From the NCBI GenBank assembly GCA_963776675.1, contig CAVZNR010000061.1, forward strand, positions 53,755 to 117,754: 64,000 bases of DNA. Reading direction: 5' to 3'. The notes under the pieces are model-generated. The model worked only from the letters and a program-made list of their open reading frames with translations, had not been told where the DNA came from and made no database searches. The translations under genes and the position numbers were made by a program. This document shows positions 42,662 through 50,905 of the stretch, piece after piece; position 1 is the stretch's first letter, and each line of letters opens with the position of its first letter. The DNA comes from Hyphomicrobium_A sp963776675 (GTDB lineage: Bacteria; Pseudomonadota; Alphaproteobacteria; Rhizobiales; Hyphomicrobiaceae).

Positions 42662-43294
42662 ATGCGCTCGAATTGGGTCCTGGTCGCGCTCGCTGCGTGC
42701 GCGCTCTTCGTAGGCAGGGCGCAAGCCGCCGAGCCTGACCCCGCGCAGGTCAAAAGCGCGCGCGCCGCCGTCAAAGAGCTGGGCGAGACCCTCAGGCGCC
42801 AGCTCATGGACGCGATGGCGGCCGGCGGTCCCAAGGCGGCGATGGGCGTGTGCAAGACCATCGCGCCGGCTCTGGCGGAAAAGACGAGCGCGGCGCGCGG
42901 GCTGCAGGTCAGGCGCACGGCGCTACGCCTGCGCAATCCCGCCAACGCTCCCGACGAGTGGGAGCGTGGCGTGCTGGAGGACTTCGCCCGGCAGGTGAAG
43001 GCCGGCGCCGACCCCGCCAAGCTCGAGCATGCCGAAACGGTCACGACGCCGACCGGCGCCAGCACCTTTCGCTACATGAAGGCGATCCCCACGGCCGCGC
43101 CCTGTCTCGCTTGCCACGGCGCACCCGAGCCGGCCTTGAAGGCGGAGATCATGCGGCTCTATCCGCAAGACCAGGCCACCGGCTTTGCGCCGGGCGACCT
43201 GCGCGGGGCCTTTTCGGTGTCGGCACCGGCATTGAACGCCGCTCCCGTGGTGGCGCCGTCGCCTACGCCCGCGCCGGCACCGACCGGCCCTTAA
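42662..43294 (+). CDS. DUF3365-type (Tll0287-like) secreted c-type haem protein
   Basis: This 210-residue protein has a signal peptide (LVALAACALFVGRAQA), a helical DUF3365 domain (about 25-190) and one CxxCH haem site (APCLACHGAPEP, residues about 149-153). The RAARGLQVRRTALRLRNPAN segment is typical. Such proteins are periplasmic haem sensors or redox proteins. The C-terminus is Pro/Ala-rich. It is divergent from doxDA across 156 bases, which suggests shared control. Confidence 0.9.
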   Translation: MRSNWVLVALAACALFVGRAQAAEPDPAQVKSARAAVKELGETLRRQLMDAMAAGGPKAAMGVCKTIAPALAEKTSAARGLQVRRTALRLRNPANAPDEWERGVLEDFARQVKAGADPAKLEHAETVTTPTGASTFRYMKAIPTAAPCLACHGAPEPALKAEIMRLYPQDQATGFAPGDLRGAFSVSAPALNAAPVVAPSPTPAPAPTGP

Positions 43295-43369
43295 GCGGGA
43301 ACCGTCGAACTGCGCTCGAGCCTGAGTGGCACGGCCGCGTCAAGCCTGGCACAGCAACGTGAGATGCCT

Positions 43370-44008
43370 CTAGGGCGCGCGGGCCTGCAGCATGCGATAG
43401 GCGTGCGTGACGGCCAGCCAGCTCACCGGCACCGACACCAGCAGGCCAACCAGCAATGCGATGGCTCCCAGAAGATTTAGGCCGATGATCGCGAGCATCA
43501 GCCCGAACAGCGGCCACTTGTAGCCTCTGGTAATGCGCCAGCTTTCCTCGAGCGCTTTGACCGGGCCGGTCCCGCGGTCGATGACGAGGTAGGTGGCGAA
43601 GCCGAGGCCGACGGCGAGGATGATGCCCGGCGCGATCAGCAGAAGAAATCCGACGAAGATAATGATCAAGAGCAGAACGTAGGCGCCGAGGTAGCGCCAG
43701 AACGGCTGCGGGTTCCACAGGTCGCCGAGTTGCACGCCGGCTATGTCGTCGTGCGCGCGCAGCGCAAACGTCGTCGCGCCCAGGCTGGCGAAGATGCTGA
43801 GTACGAATCCGAGGAGCGACGCAATCAGGCTCCCGCTGGAGGGCGGGGGCGGCGGCTGGCCGGCCACGACGTCGGGTCCGGGAAAAAGCATGCCGGGAAG
43901 CGCGGGAATGATGATGGTCAGCAGGAAGGCCCCGATGAGGATCCAGGGGCGCTTCTTGAACGTCTCCCATCCGAACCCGATGCAGTCGCCGATCGAAAAT
44001 GCTGGCAT
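43370..44008 (-). CDS. multi-span membrane protein (DUF975/GDPD-membrane-domain-like)
   Basis: This 212-residue protein has about five helices. It opens with FSIGDCIGFGWETFKKRPWILIGAFLL, the usual start of the DUF975-like or glycerophosphodiester-phosphodiesterase membrane domain family, and has LLLIIIFVGFLLLIAPGIILAVGLG followed by GPVKALEESWRITRGYKWPL. The E-S-x-x-x-T-K/R-G-x-x-W element is the family hallmark. The function is unknown, perhaps membrane organisation. The start has an AAGGCGC element upstream. Confidence 0.87.
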   Translation of the reverse strand: MPAFSIGDCIGFGWETFKKRPWILIGAFLLTIIIPALPGMLFPGPDVVAGQPPPPPSSGSLIASLLGFVLSIFASLGATTFALRAHDDIAGVQLGDLWNPQPFWRYLGAYVLLLIIIFVGFLLLIAPGIILAVGLGFATYLVIDRGTGPVKALEESWRITRGYKWPLFGLMLAIIGLNLLGAIALLVGLLVSVPVSWLAVTHAYRMLQARAP

Positions 44009-44246
44009 GGTGCGCCTTCCCGGAATGTCTTTTATGGTCGAAACGCGGTCGCAGTCGTTGCAATGATAGGCCGGCGGACGTCAAAAAAGACTGCGCGCAA
44101 TCCCTCAAAATCTAAGCGACGGCATGCGCAACATTCCGGTTGCCGCGGCCACTATGCCGGTCCCGGCCCCGATCGGGAGTTTGATTTTACTCCAAGGTAG
44201 GCCAATCTATGCAACGAAACGGGAAAGCGTAGGTTTGGAGGCGGTC

Positions 44247-44510
44247 ATGCGTAGAGTTGGAGTGGTGGCGCTTGCTCTCGCCGCGCTCGTGGGCCCGGGG
44301 GGCTTGAGCGCCCAGGCCGACAGCATGTGGGAGCTGGAGAACGCGCGTGCCAACGCCCGCGCCGGCGGCCCGGTCGGCGACTACGACGAGGAGCTTCTCG
44401 AACGCTGGGGATGCTTGAGCGGCACCAACAGCGCGTTCTGCAAGCGCATCGAGCACGGCGCCAACAGCGCGTCGATCGCGCCGCGGCGGCGTAAGCGCAA
44501 GATCCAATAG
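44247..44510 (+). CDS. small secreted protein, unknown function
   Basis: This 87-residue protein has a signal peptide (VVALALAALVGPGGLSAQA). The mature part of about 60 residues is acidic (GGPVGDYDEELLERWGCLSG) with two cysteines 13 residues apart, then a basic tail RRRKRKIQ. The start at 44247 is preceded by GGAGGCGG; the frame is open to 44124 without such a site. No family is recognised. Confidence 0.72.
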   Translation: MRRVGVVALALAALVGPGGLSAQADSMWELENARANARAGGPVGDYDEELLERWGCLSGTNSAFCKRIEHGANSASIAPRRRKRKIQ

Positions 44511-44556
44511 ACCTGCCCCGACAAAGACGACCAAGGACAAGAACGAGAGGACCGAC

Positions 44557-44751
44557 ATGGCCGACCCCGAAGCGCTTGCCGATCTCGACCGGCACATTGC
44601 CATCGTGCGCGACAACCTGCGCGAGCTGGTGGAGCAGGCGGCCGCCTACTCGGGTGCCGCGGATGAAACGCGCACCGCCGACCGCATCGCGGATCAGGAG
44701 CAGCGGCTCGCCCAGCTTCTGAAAGAGCGCGAGGCCCTGGCGAAGTCGTAG
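44557..44751 (+). CDS. small helical protein, unknown function
   Basis: This 64-residue acidic protein (MADPEALADLDRHIAIVRDN, then LRELVEQAAAYSGAADETRT and RLAQLLKEREALAKS) looks like a single coiled-coil hairpin. It is soluble, with no signal peptide. AAGAACGAGAGGACC precedes the ATG, including a GAGAGG site. It lies 46 bases after the preceding small gene. Confidence 0.72.
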   Translation: MADPEALADLDRHIAIVRDNLRELVEQAAAYSGAADETRTADRIADQEQRLAQLLKEREALAKS

Positions 44752-44800
44752 GGGTAGGCTCCGCCCGAAAATTTAGAGCGACATGGGTTGGCGGGTTCGA

Positions 44801-45679
44801 TCAGCTGGCGGTGCCGAGCTCGGCCATGTCCTCGTCCGACAGCTCGATGGCCGCGGCGGCGACGTTCTCCTCCAGGTGCGCAACCTTGGAGGTGCCGGGG
44901 ATCGGCAGCATCACGGGGCTGCGCTTGAGCAGCCAGGCGAGCGCGATCTGCCCCGGCGTCGCCCCGTGTCCGCGCGCCACCTTGGCCAGTGCCGAGCCCG
45001 ATTTGGCGAGATCGCCGGCGCCGAGCGGGTACCAGGGAATGAATCCGATGTTGTGGCGCTCGCAATGGGCCAGCACGTCCTCGCTCGCGCGGTCGACGAT
45101 GTTGTAGCGGTTCTGCACGCTCGCCACCGGAAACACCTGTTGGGCGGCCTCGATATCCGCGACCGACACCTCGCTCAGGCCCACGAAGCGGATGAGCCCG
45201 CGGTCGAGAAGCTGCCGGATCGCGGCGAACTGCTCGTCGCGCGGCACCTTCGGATCGATGCGGTGGAGCTGCCACAGATCGATGCGGTCGAGCCCGAGGT
45301 TTTCGAGGCTACGCTCGGCCTGCGCGATCAGGTAGTCGGGCTGCCCGTGCGTCACCCAGTTGGAGGGTCCGGGGCGCTTGAAGCCGGCCTTGGTGGCGAT
45401 GACGAGACCGTCGTAGGGGTAGAGCGCCTCGCGGATCAGCCTCTCGGAGACGTCGGGTCCGTAGGAGTCCGCCGTATCGATGAAGTTGACGCCGAGCTCG
45501 GGCAGGCGCTTCAGCGTGCGCAGCGCGCCGTCCCGATCGGCCGGCTCGCCCCAGATCCCGGTCCCGGTGACGCGCATGGCGCCGAAGCCGAGCCGGTGGA
45601 CCTCCAGCTCGCCCCCGATCGTGAAGGTGCCGGACAGCGCGGCATCGGGCTTGGTGGGCGTAGCGCTCATTGGGGGCAT
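44801..45679 (-). CDS. aldo/keto reductase
   Basis: This 292-residue AKR (beta/alpha)8 barrel has the catalytic Asp-Tyr in NFIDTADSYGPDVSERL, the Lys in GLVIATKAGFKRPG and the His in IDLWQLHRIDPK; NADPH binding fits GQIALAWLLKRSPVMLPIPG. This is the YdbC/PdxI-like subgroup that often uses pyridoxal or other small carbonyls; the substrate is unknown. The start could also be the ATG three codons further in. Confidence 0.95.
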   Translation of the reverse strand: MPPMSATPTKPDAALSGTFTIGGELEVHRLGFGAMRVTGTGIWGEPADRDGALRTLKRLPELGVNFIDTADSYGPDVSERLIREALYPYDGLVIATKAGFKRPGPSNWVTHGQPDYLIAQAERSLENLGLDRIDLWQLHRIDPKVPRDEQFAAIRQLLDRGLIRFVGLSEVSVADIEAAQQVFPVASVQNRYNIVDRASEDVLAHCERHNIGFIPWYPLGAGDLAKSGSALAKVARGHGATPGQIALAWLLKRSPVMLPIPGTSKVAHLEENVAAAAIELSDEDMAELGTAS

Positions 45680-45817
45680 TTGGAGCTCCGGGGTGGGATG
45701 GCTGTCCTGCCGACCTAAGCTGAGCGCGTGCCGCGATCAAGTGGGCGCTTCAGCCCGTCGCGGCCGCGGCGGGGTGGCTGGCGGGGAAGGCTGCTGGTGC
45801 CAACTCCAGGCGTAACG

Positions 45818-46924
45818 CTATTTGAACAGCGACGTGAGCGAGAAGGAGGAGGCGACGACCACGGGCGGGTTCTCCGCGATCTGCGGGTGGGGCTCCTCCA
45901 GGTAGACGTTGACGCCGGTGGCGCGCCCCTCCTTGATCAGCGAGGCGACATAAGCCCAGCCCTTGGGCTCCAGTCCGATGCACGCCTCCGACATCTCGCC
46001 CTTCAGGCGCATGTGGATGGCGATGTTTCCGCGCTTGAGGATGGCGGCCTTGTGCGCGGCGCTGAACCGGTCCTGGTTCCACAGCTTCTTGAGATAGATC
46101 GCGGCGACGTTGCGCTTGGTCTTCGGGCCCCAGGTGATGCGCTTGCTCTTGTTGCCGCCGAAGGTGTACTCGCCCGGTGGCAGCGACCCCATGCCCTTGG
46201 CGGCCAGGCAATCGGGATCGGGATTGTTGCGGCACACGTCGCGGCCGGAGATGGCCCAGGCGATCGTCTTGCCGTCGTACCTCGGATCGTCGGAGACGAC
46301 GAACAGCCGGCCGGTCGCGATCGTGTAGCCGAGGCGGAAGTCGGGCGCGGAGGCGGGCACCTCGCGCACGACATCCTCATAGGGGTTGCAGATCTCCCCG
46401 CCCGTCAGCTTGCGCTCGGTGCCGGGGAGATGAATGACGACGTAGTCGACGTTGGGTGCGCAGTCCCACCGCGGCAGGACCTTCTTGTCCTTGAGCGCGA
46501 TGGCGGGCGGTGGCAGCGGCTCGGGCGCCGGCCGGCTCACGGGCTTCGGTTTCGGCGGCTTCGGGACCGCGAGCGTGGTCTCCCAGGAGGTGTCGGGGGC
46601 GGCTTGCGGCTTGCGGCGCAGCTGCTCGCATTCCTGCGACAGCTTGGGCGGCTGGATCTGCTTGACCGCGAGCTGGCGTGCCAGGGCGCTGCTGGCCCCG
46701 TTCTCGATGTAGGCCGTCACCAGCGCATGCTGCACCTCGACCTGCTCGGGCGAGAGCTCGAAGATGCAGTCCTCGTAGATCTGGTCGCCCACCTGGGAAA
46801 AGAAGTTGGCGATGTCGTCGGCCGCGGCGGCCGCGTCGCTCGACGTCTGCGCCTGCCCCTGGCCGCAAGGCAGCAGCAGCAGACTCGCGGCACACGCAAG
46901 CAGGGTCCTGCGCATTTGATCCAT
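45818..46924 (-). CDS. secreted L,D-transpeptidase-like protein (atypical active site)
   Basis: This 368-residue protein has a signal peptide (RTLLACAASLLLLPCGQGQA), a helical region, a Pro-rich linker (about 130-160), and a C-terminal region with YkuD-like features: PPGEYTFGGNKSKRITWGP, KRGNIAIHMRLKGEMSEACIGLEPKG. The motif H-x8-S-E-A-C-I-G-L resembles the catalytic S-x-G-C of L,D-transpeptidases but has Ala before Cys. It may belong to a divergent branch (DUF2778-like). I start at 46924 after AGGAACGCC; MDQMRRT has a second Met at 46915. Confidence 0.8.
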   Translation of the reverse strand: MDQMRRTLLACAASLLLLPCGQGQAQTSSDAAAAADDIANFFSQVGDQIYEDCIFELSPEQVEVQHALVTAYIENGASSALARQLAVKQIQPPKLSQECEQLRRKPQAAPDTSWETTLAVPKPPKPKPVSRPAPEPLPPPAIALKDKKVLPRWDCAPNVDYVVIHLPGTERKLTGGEICNPYEDVVREVPASAPDFRLGYTIATGRLFVVSDDPRYDGKTIAWAISGRDVCRNNPDPDCLAAKGMGSLPPGEYTFGGNKSKRITWGPKTKRNVAAIYLKKLWNQDRFSAAHKAAILKRGNIAIHMRLKGEMSEACIGLEPKGWAYVASLIKEGRATGVNVYLEEPHPQIAENPPVVVASSFSLTSLFK

Positions 46925-47162
46925 CGGCGTTCCTCCGGGGCCGGGAGGCCTTGAGACCCGTTCACGACACCCGCATAACGGCTTTCCTACGTCAAGAGTT
47001 GGGGCAAGAGCATGGCTGAGCCCGAATCCCACCCCACAATCCCCCGCGCCGCCGTGGAACGGGCCATTCCGCCGCGGGATTGGGCGCTGCAGCGCGGGGA
47101 TTTCGTTGCTATAGCGGGGGCGCCACAACCATACGCAAGTCCACCCGCACGGAGCTCACGCA

Positions 47163-47456
47163 ATGACCGACACCAACAACATCCAAGCAACGCTCGATCG
47201 CCTGGCGCGCGAGAACGCCGAGCTGCGCGGGCTGGCGCTTGCCACCGGCGTCATCCTCACGCAGCTTTTGCAGACCATCACCTTGCGGGAGATGAACCCG
47301 CAGAACGCCGCCACCAAGACCATCACCAATGCGGAGAACGCGATCGAGGGCTTCAAGCCCGAGGAAGCCGATCCGATGGGCGACGTCATGAAGGCGCGCG
47401 CGCTGCATGCGGTGAAGCAGTACGAGACGCAGCTGCGCTCCGTCCTGCCGGTGTAG
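47163..47456 (+). CDS. small helical protein, unknown function
   Basis: This 97-residue protein consists of two amphipathic helices (LDRLARENAELRGLALATGVILTQLL-type region and GDVMKARALHAVKQYETQLR) with no signal peptide. The stop is 11 bases before the MaoC-like gene on the same strand, so they may be co-transcribed. No family is recognised. Confidence 0.72.
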   Translation: MTDTNNIQATLDRLARENAELRGLALATGVILTQLLQTITLREMNPQNAATKTITNAENAIEGFKPEEADPMGDVMKARALHAVKQYETQLRSVLPV

Positions 47457-47467
47457 AGGCGGTGAGC

Positions 47468-47914
47468 ATGGACGGCGGCCTGTATCTGGAGGACCTGCAC
47501 GTCGGCCAGCGCTTTGAAAGCGCCAAGCGCCTCGTCACGGCCGACGAGATCAAGGCATTCGCGACCCAGTTCGACCCGCAGCCGTTTCACCTCGACGAGG
47601 CTGCCGCCGCCGCCACCATGTTCGGCGGTCTCGCCGCCAGCGGCTGGCATACGGCTGCACTCACCATGCGGCTCCTGGTCGACAGCAGCACCGTCACCGG
47701 CGGCATCGTCGGCGCCGGCGTGGAGATCGCCTGGCCGCGCCCCGTGCGGCCGGGCGACGAGCTGCAGGTCTTCAGCGAGATCGCGGACATCACGCCGTCG
47801 CGCTCCAGGCCCGATCGCGGCACCGTGATCCTGAAAAGCGAGACCCGCAACCAGCGCGGCGAGCCCGTCCAGCTGCTCACCTCGAAGATGATCGTTCCGC
47901 GCAAGCCGGCCTGA
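47468..47914 (+). CDS. MaoC-like (R)-specific enoyl-CoA hydratase
   Basis: This 148-residue hotdog protein has the hydratase-2 motif: FATQFDPQPFHLDEAAAAAT with catalytic D36 and H41, then FGGLAASGWHTAALTMRLLV. It hydrates trans-2-enoyl-CoA to (R)-3-hydroxyacyl-CoA in lipid, PHA or CoA metabolism. The start at 47468 follows GAGGCGGTG; a GTG two codons upstream is possible. Confidence 0.92.
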   Translation: MDGGLYLEDLHVGQRFESAKRLVTADEIKAFATQFDPQPFHLDEAAAAATMFGGLAASGWHTAALTMRLLVDSSTVTGGIVGAGVEIAWPRPVRPGDELQVFSEIADITPSRSRPDRGTVILKSETRNQRGEPVQLLTSKMIVPRKPA

Positions 47915-47979
47915 TCCCGAGCGATCTCGGCAGCGCCTCGGTCACGGTCCCCTCGGCCCGCGGGCCGTAGGGCAACGCT

Positions 47980-48099
47980 CTAGGCCGCCTTGGCGTTGCG
48001 CTCTTTTTTGGCAATCTTGGCGGCGCGCTTCTTGGCGTTCTCCGCCTTGCGCTGGCGGGCCTGGATCTTTTTGCGGCGTGAATCCGACAACGTGGCCAT
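47980..48099 (-). CDS. very small basic protein (39 aa)
   Basis: This 39-residue protein (MATLSDSRRKKIQARQRKAE, ending KKERNAKAA) has about one third Lys/Arg. The ATG at 48099 is preceded by a GGGAGAG element. Such short basic helices are common in alphaproteobacteria and may bind nucleic acid; the function is unknown. Third-position GC fits coding. Confidence 0.6.
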   Translation of the reverse strand: MATLSDSRRKKIQARQRKAENAKKRAAKIAKKERNAKAA

Positions 48100-48225
48100 G
48101 ACGTCTCTCCCTTGCGTGGATGTGAGTGCTCGAGGGCGCTCCCCGTGAAACCGACGGGGCTCAATACTAGAGGCCGGTTTTGCAGGCAAGCGCCGGCGTG
48201 CCGGCGCCGCCGCCCGCCAGCCTGT

Positions 48226-49260
48226 TCACGCCCTGATGCATTCCTGCAGCGAGGTAAAGACGGAGCGCCTGACCACGGCGTGGGCCTGAAACCCCTCGCG
48301 CGCCATCAGCAGCCGGTGCAGCTCGGGGAGCCGATAGAACGGCACGCTCGGATACCAGTGATGCTCCAGATGAAAGCCGACGTTGCGCGGCAGGATGAAG
48401 ACCTGCTCGAGCCAGCTGGGGAGGGTGGTGCGCGTCACGCTGTACTCGTCCTCGTCGCTTTCGACGGCGCTGTGCTCGCAGATCAGCCGCACGTATTGGA
48501 CCGCGATGTGCCAGGTGCAGAACGGAACGAGCCAATACAAGACGAATGCCGGCCAGGCATTAAAGAGGGTCAAGGCGCCGGCGACGGACAGGTAGAACGC
48601 GAGGCGGGCGGCGACCATCCAGCGCGGCGAGGGGATCAGCGAAGAGCCGATGAGGCCGCGCAGGATCCAGGAGATCCCGGTCAGGAACGCGGCGCGGCGC
48701 AGCACCATCAGCGCCAGGCCGGCGCGCGTCTTGGGAAACACCCATTCGGGCTCCAGCTCGCCTTCGGCGTTGTGCGTGTTCCAAAGCTGGCGGTTTCCGT
48801 CATTGGCGAGGTTTGTGTACTGGTGATGCGTTCCGTGGAACTTGCGGAAGCCCTCCACCGAGGCAAACGTTGGCCACATCAGAAAGAGGTTGGCGCACAG
48901 ATCGTTCAGCCAGCGCGTTTTCAGGTAGCGATAATGCGAGGCGTCGTGTCCGAGTATTAGCAGCGCGTGCTGACGCGAGCCGATGAACATGACCGCGACC
49001 AGATACAGAACAGGGTGCCAGACGTAGGAGCAGAGCGCGATCGCCACGGCGATGCCCGCCCACTCCTCGGCGGTCGCGACGAGCGCCCTCCAAGGCTGCA
49101 GCACCGACAGCTCCTTGAGCTTGGCAGGCGGCAGCCGCTCGGGGATGGTGCGGCTGGTGTTGTGCGGGTGCGCGACGACCGGGTTGCGCGAAATATCCTG
49201 CGTCGGGGTCTCCGACCGGAGCAAGGCGACGATCCTGTTGATCTCGGCGACGGCTGACAT
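48226..49260 (-). CDS. membrane fatty acid desaturase
   Basis: This 344-residue integral membrane diiron enzyme has three His boxes: H105-DAS-H109, H142-GTHH146 and HLEHH at 297-301. The four helices (VAIALCSYVWHPVLYLVAVMF region, ANLFLMWP, FYLSVAGALTLFNAW, FVLYWLVPFCTW) match the acyl-lipid desaturase/beta-carotene hydroxylase superfamily. The likely role is membrane lipid desaturation; the exact substrate is not set. The start follows AGGAGGAGACC. Confidence 0.93.
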   Translation of the reverse strand: MSAVAEINRIVALLRSETPTQDISRNPVVAHPHNTSRTIPERLPPAKLKELSVLQPWRALVATAEEWAGIAVAIALCSYVWHPVLYLVAVMFIGSRQHALLILGHDASHYRYLKTRWLNDLCANLFLMWPTFASVEGFRKFHGTHHQYTNLANDGNRQLWNTHNAEGELEPEWVFPKTRAGLALMVLRRAAFLTGISWILRGLIGSSLIPSPRWMVAARLAFYLSVAGALTLFNAWPAFVLYWLVPFCTWHIAVQYVRLICEHSAVESDEDEYSVTRTTLPSWLEQVFILPRNVGFHLEHHWYPSVPFYRLPELHRLLMAREGFQAHAVVRRSVFTSLQECIRA

Positions 49261-49389
49261 CGGTCTCCTCCTTGGTCACGGAGAGCGGCGGTAATCGGTG
49301 ATCTCTGGCTTTGATACAATCGGTATTCATGCGTCCGTCGCTGTACCGCACGGTGCAGCGCAGGCCGCTCGCGTGAGGGTTCCGGATGC

Positions 49390-49869
49390 TTATTCCGCGA
49401 TTCGCACTTCGAAGGTGCGGACAGCCGTCTCGCCGCCGGCAAGCTTGGCTGCGACCGAGAAGCGGTCGGTGCCGGTCTGTCCCGCCCGCGCCGTGTAGTA
49501 GACGCCCGTGCCCTTCGCCGTCTGACCGATGCAGGTGCCCTTTTCCGAGGTCTGGATCGTCGTTTCCTGCCCCGGCTGAAACGAGACGTCGCCCTTGGTC
49601 GGGGCCGCGGTGATGGTGAGCTCGGGCGCGGGCAGCGGCTCGCAAGTGTCGCCGAAGCCGGCGAAGATGAAGACGCGCGCCGGCCGGCCGGGAACGACGG
49701 GCGTCTTGCGTACGGCAATGTCGGAGGTGGCGCTGGGTGTCGGGGCTGCGGCGGGCAGGCCTGAGCCGCTGCCCTGCGAGCCGACGCCCGAGCACCCCGC
49801 CACGCCGGCAACGGCGAGCGCGAGGACGGCGGCGGGGAGGGGGCGTGATGGTCGCCGGTTGCGGCTCAT
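49390..49869 (-). CDS. putative lipoprotein, unknown function
   Basis: This 159-residue protein has a lipoprotein signal (PAAVLALAVAGVAGC, lipobox V-A-G-C at residue 26). After a Gly/Ser/Pro linker (SGVGSQGSGSGLPAAAPTPS) a domain of about 105 residues looks like an Ig-like beta sandwich (RVFIFAGFGDTCEPLP, GVYYTARAGQTGTDRFSV). It recalls small Ig-like domains that bind cell-wall polymers; the function is unknown. The start at 49869 gives the cleanest lipoprotein signal. Confidence 0.82.
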   Translation of the reverse strand: MSRNRRPSRPLPAAVLALAVAGVAGCSGVGSQGSGSGLPAAAPTPSATSDIAVRKTPVVPGRPARVFIFAGFGDTCEPLPAPELTITAAPTKGDVSFQPGQETTIQTSEKGTCIGQTAKGTGVYYTARAGQTGTDRFSVAAKLAGGETAVRTFEVRIAE

Positions 49870-49923
49870 GCGATCCTGTCGAGTCGAGTGGTGGGCAGGT
49901 ATGCCTAGCACAGCTGCGTCCTC

Positions 49924-50560
49924 ATGGGCAAGCTACAGGGCAAGGTTGCCGTGGTCACGGGCGCCTCCAAGGGCATCGGGGCCGGTATCGCCAGGGCGCT
50001 CGCGGCTGAAGGCGCCGCGGTCGTCGTCAACTACGCCTCCAGCCGCGAGGGTGCCGAGAAAGTGGTCGCTGAAATTACGCGGCAAGGGCGGCAAGGCCGT
50101 CGCTGTCGGCGGCGACATCGCCAAGGCAGAGGATGTGAAAGCCTTGCTGGCGGAGACCAAAAAGGCGTTCGGCAAGCTCGATGTGCTCGTCAACAACGCC
50201 GGCGTCTTCGACTTCTTTCCGCTCGAAAACTTCAGCGAGGCGCAGTTCCACCGCCAGTTCAACATCAACGTGTTGGGGCCGACTTGATGGCGCAGGAAGC
50301 CCTCAAGCACTTCGGCCGAGGGCGGCTCCATCATCAACGTCAGCTCCGTCGTCTCCTATAATTCCCCCGCCAACTCGGTCGTCTACTCGGCGACGAAGGC
50401 TGCGCTCGACACCATCACGCGCGTGGCAGCGCCGATCAGGGCCTCGCTGCGCGACACGGGAAGCCTCCGCAATTCCCCACGGAACACCTCCCGCGCCCCC
50501 GCGTTTACTAGTCAAGACACCCCGCACCCGCGGGCCCCACCGGCACATGCGAGCAAAGGA
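49924..50560 (+). pseudogene. short-chain dehydrogenase/reductase, frameshifted (3 shifts, no proper C-terminus)
   Basis: The frames must be joined. Frame 1 starts MGKLQGKVAVVTGASKGIGA with the TGxxxGIG cofactor motif and runs to about 50085. Frame 2 continues KGGKAVAVGGDIAKAEDVKA and KLDVLVNNAGVFDFFPLENF to a TGA at 50287. Frame 1 then has AQEALKHFG, and frame 2 from 50318 has GGSIINVSSVVSYNSPANS and the catalytic VVYSATKAALD. After about 50430 the sequence no longer looks like an SDR. Shifts 1-3 look like single-base indels in G/C-rich runs. The missing last ~70 residues mean it may also be truly truncated. Confidence 0.85.
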
Positions 50561-50565
50561 GGTCT

Positions 50566-50877
50566 ATGATGACCTGGAAATTCCCGATCGCCGTCGCGGC
50601 GATGGCCGCGATGATGGCGCCCTCGATGGCGCAGGCGGATTTGTCCATCGGCGCCGTCGAAGGCGCGCGCGCCAAGGAGCGCCAGGGCGCCTACCTGACC
50701 CGTCAGGACCGCGACAACCTGCGCCGCTACGGCAGCAACGACGACTACGGCTATGGCGGCTATTACGGCGGCTATGACAGCTACGGCTATGGCCCGCCCG
50801 TGTACCGCGGCGCCTACTACGACGACGGTTATGGCTACGGCTACGGTCCGTCGGTCGGCATCTACATCGGCGACTGA
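50566..50877 (+). CDS. small secreted Gly/Tyr-rich protein
   Basis: This 103-residue protein has a signal peptide (FPIAVAAMAAMMAPSMAQA). The mature half has a charged region (GARAKERQGAYLTRQDRDNL) and then a tail of Gly-Tyr repeats (NDDYGYGGYYGGYDSYGYG, YDDGYGYGYGPSVG). Such tails are common in surface or stress proteins of Hyphomicrobiales. AGGAGGTCT precedes the ATG. The function is unknown. Confidence 0.78.
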   Translation: MMTWKFPIAVAAMAAMMAPSMAQADLSIGAVEGARAKERQGAYLTRQDRDNLRRYGSNDDYGYGGYYGGYDSYGYGPPVYRGAYYDDGYGYGYGPSVGIYIGD

Positions 50878-50905
50878 CGCCGGGTAGCAGAGAAGCTCGC
50901 AGCGC

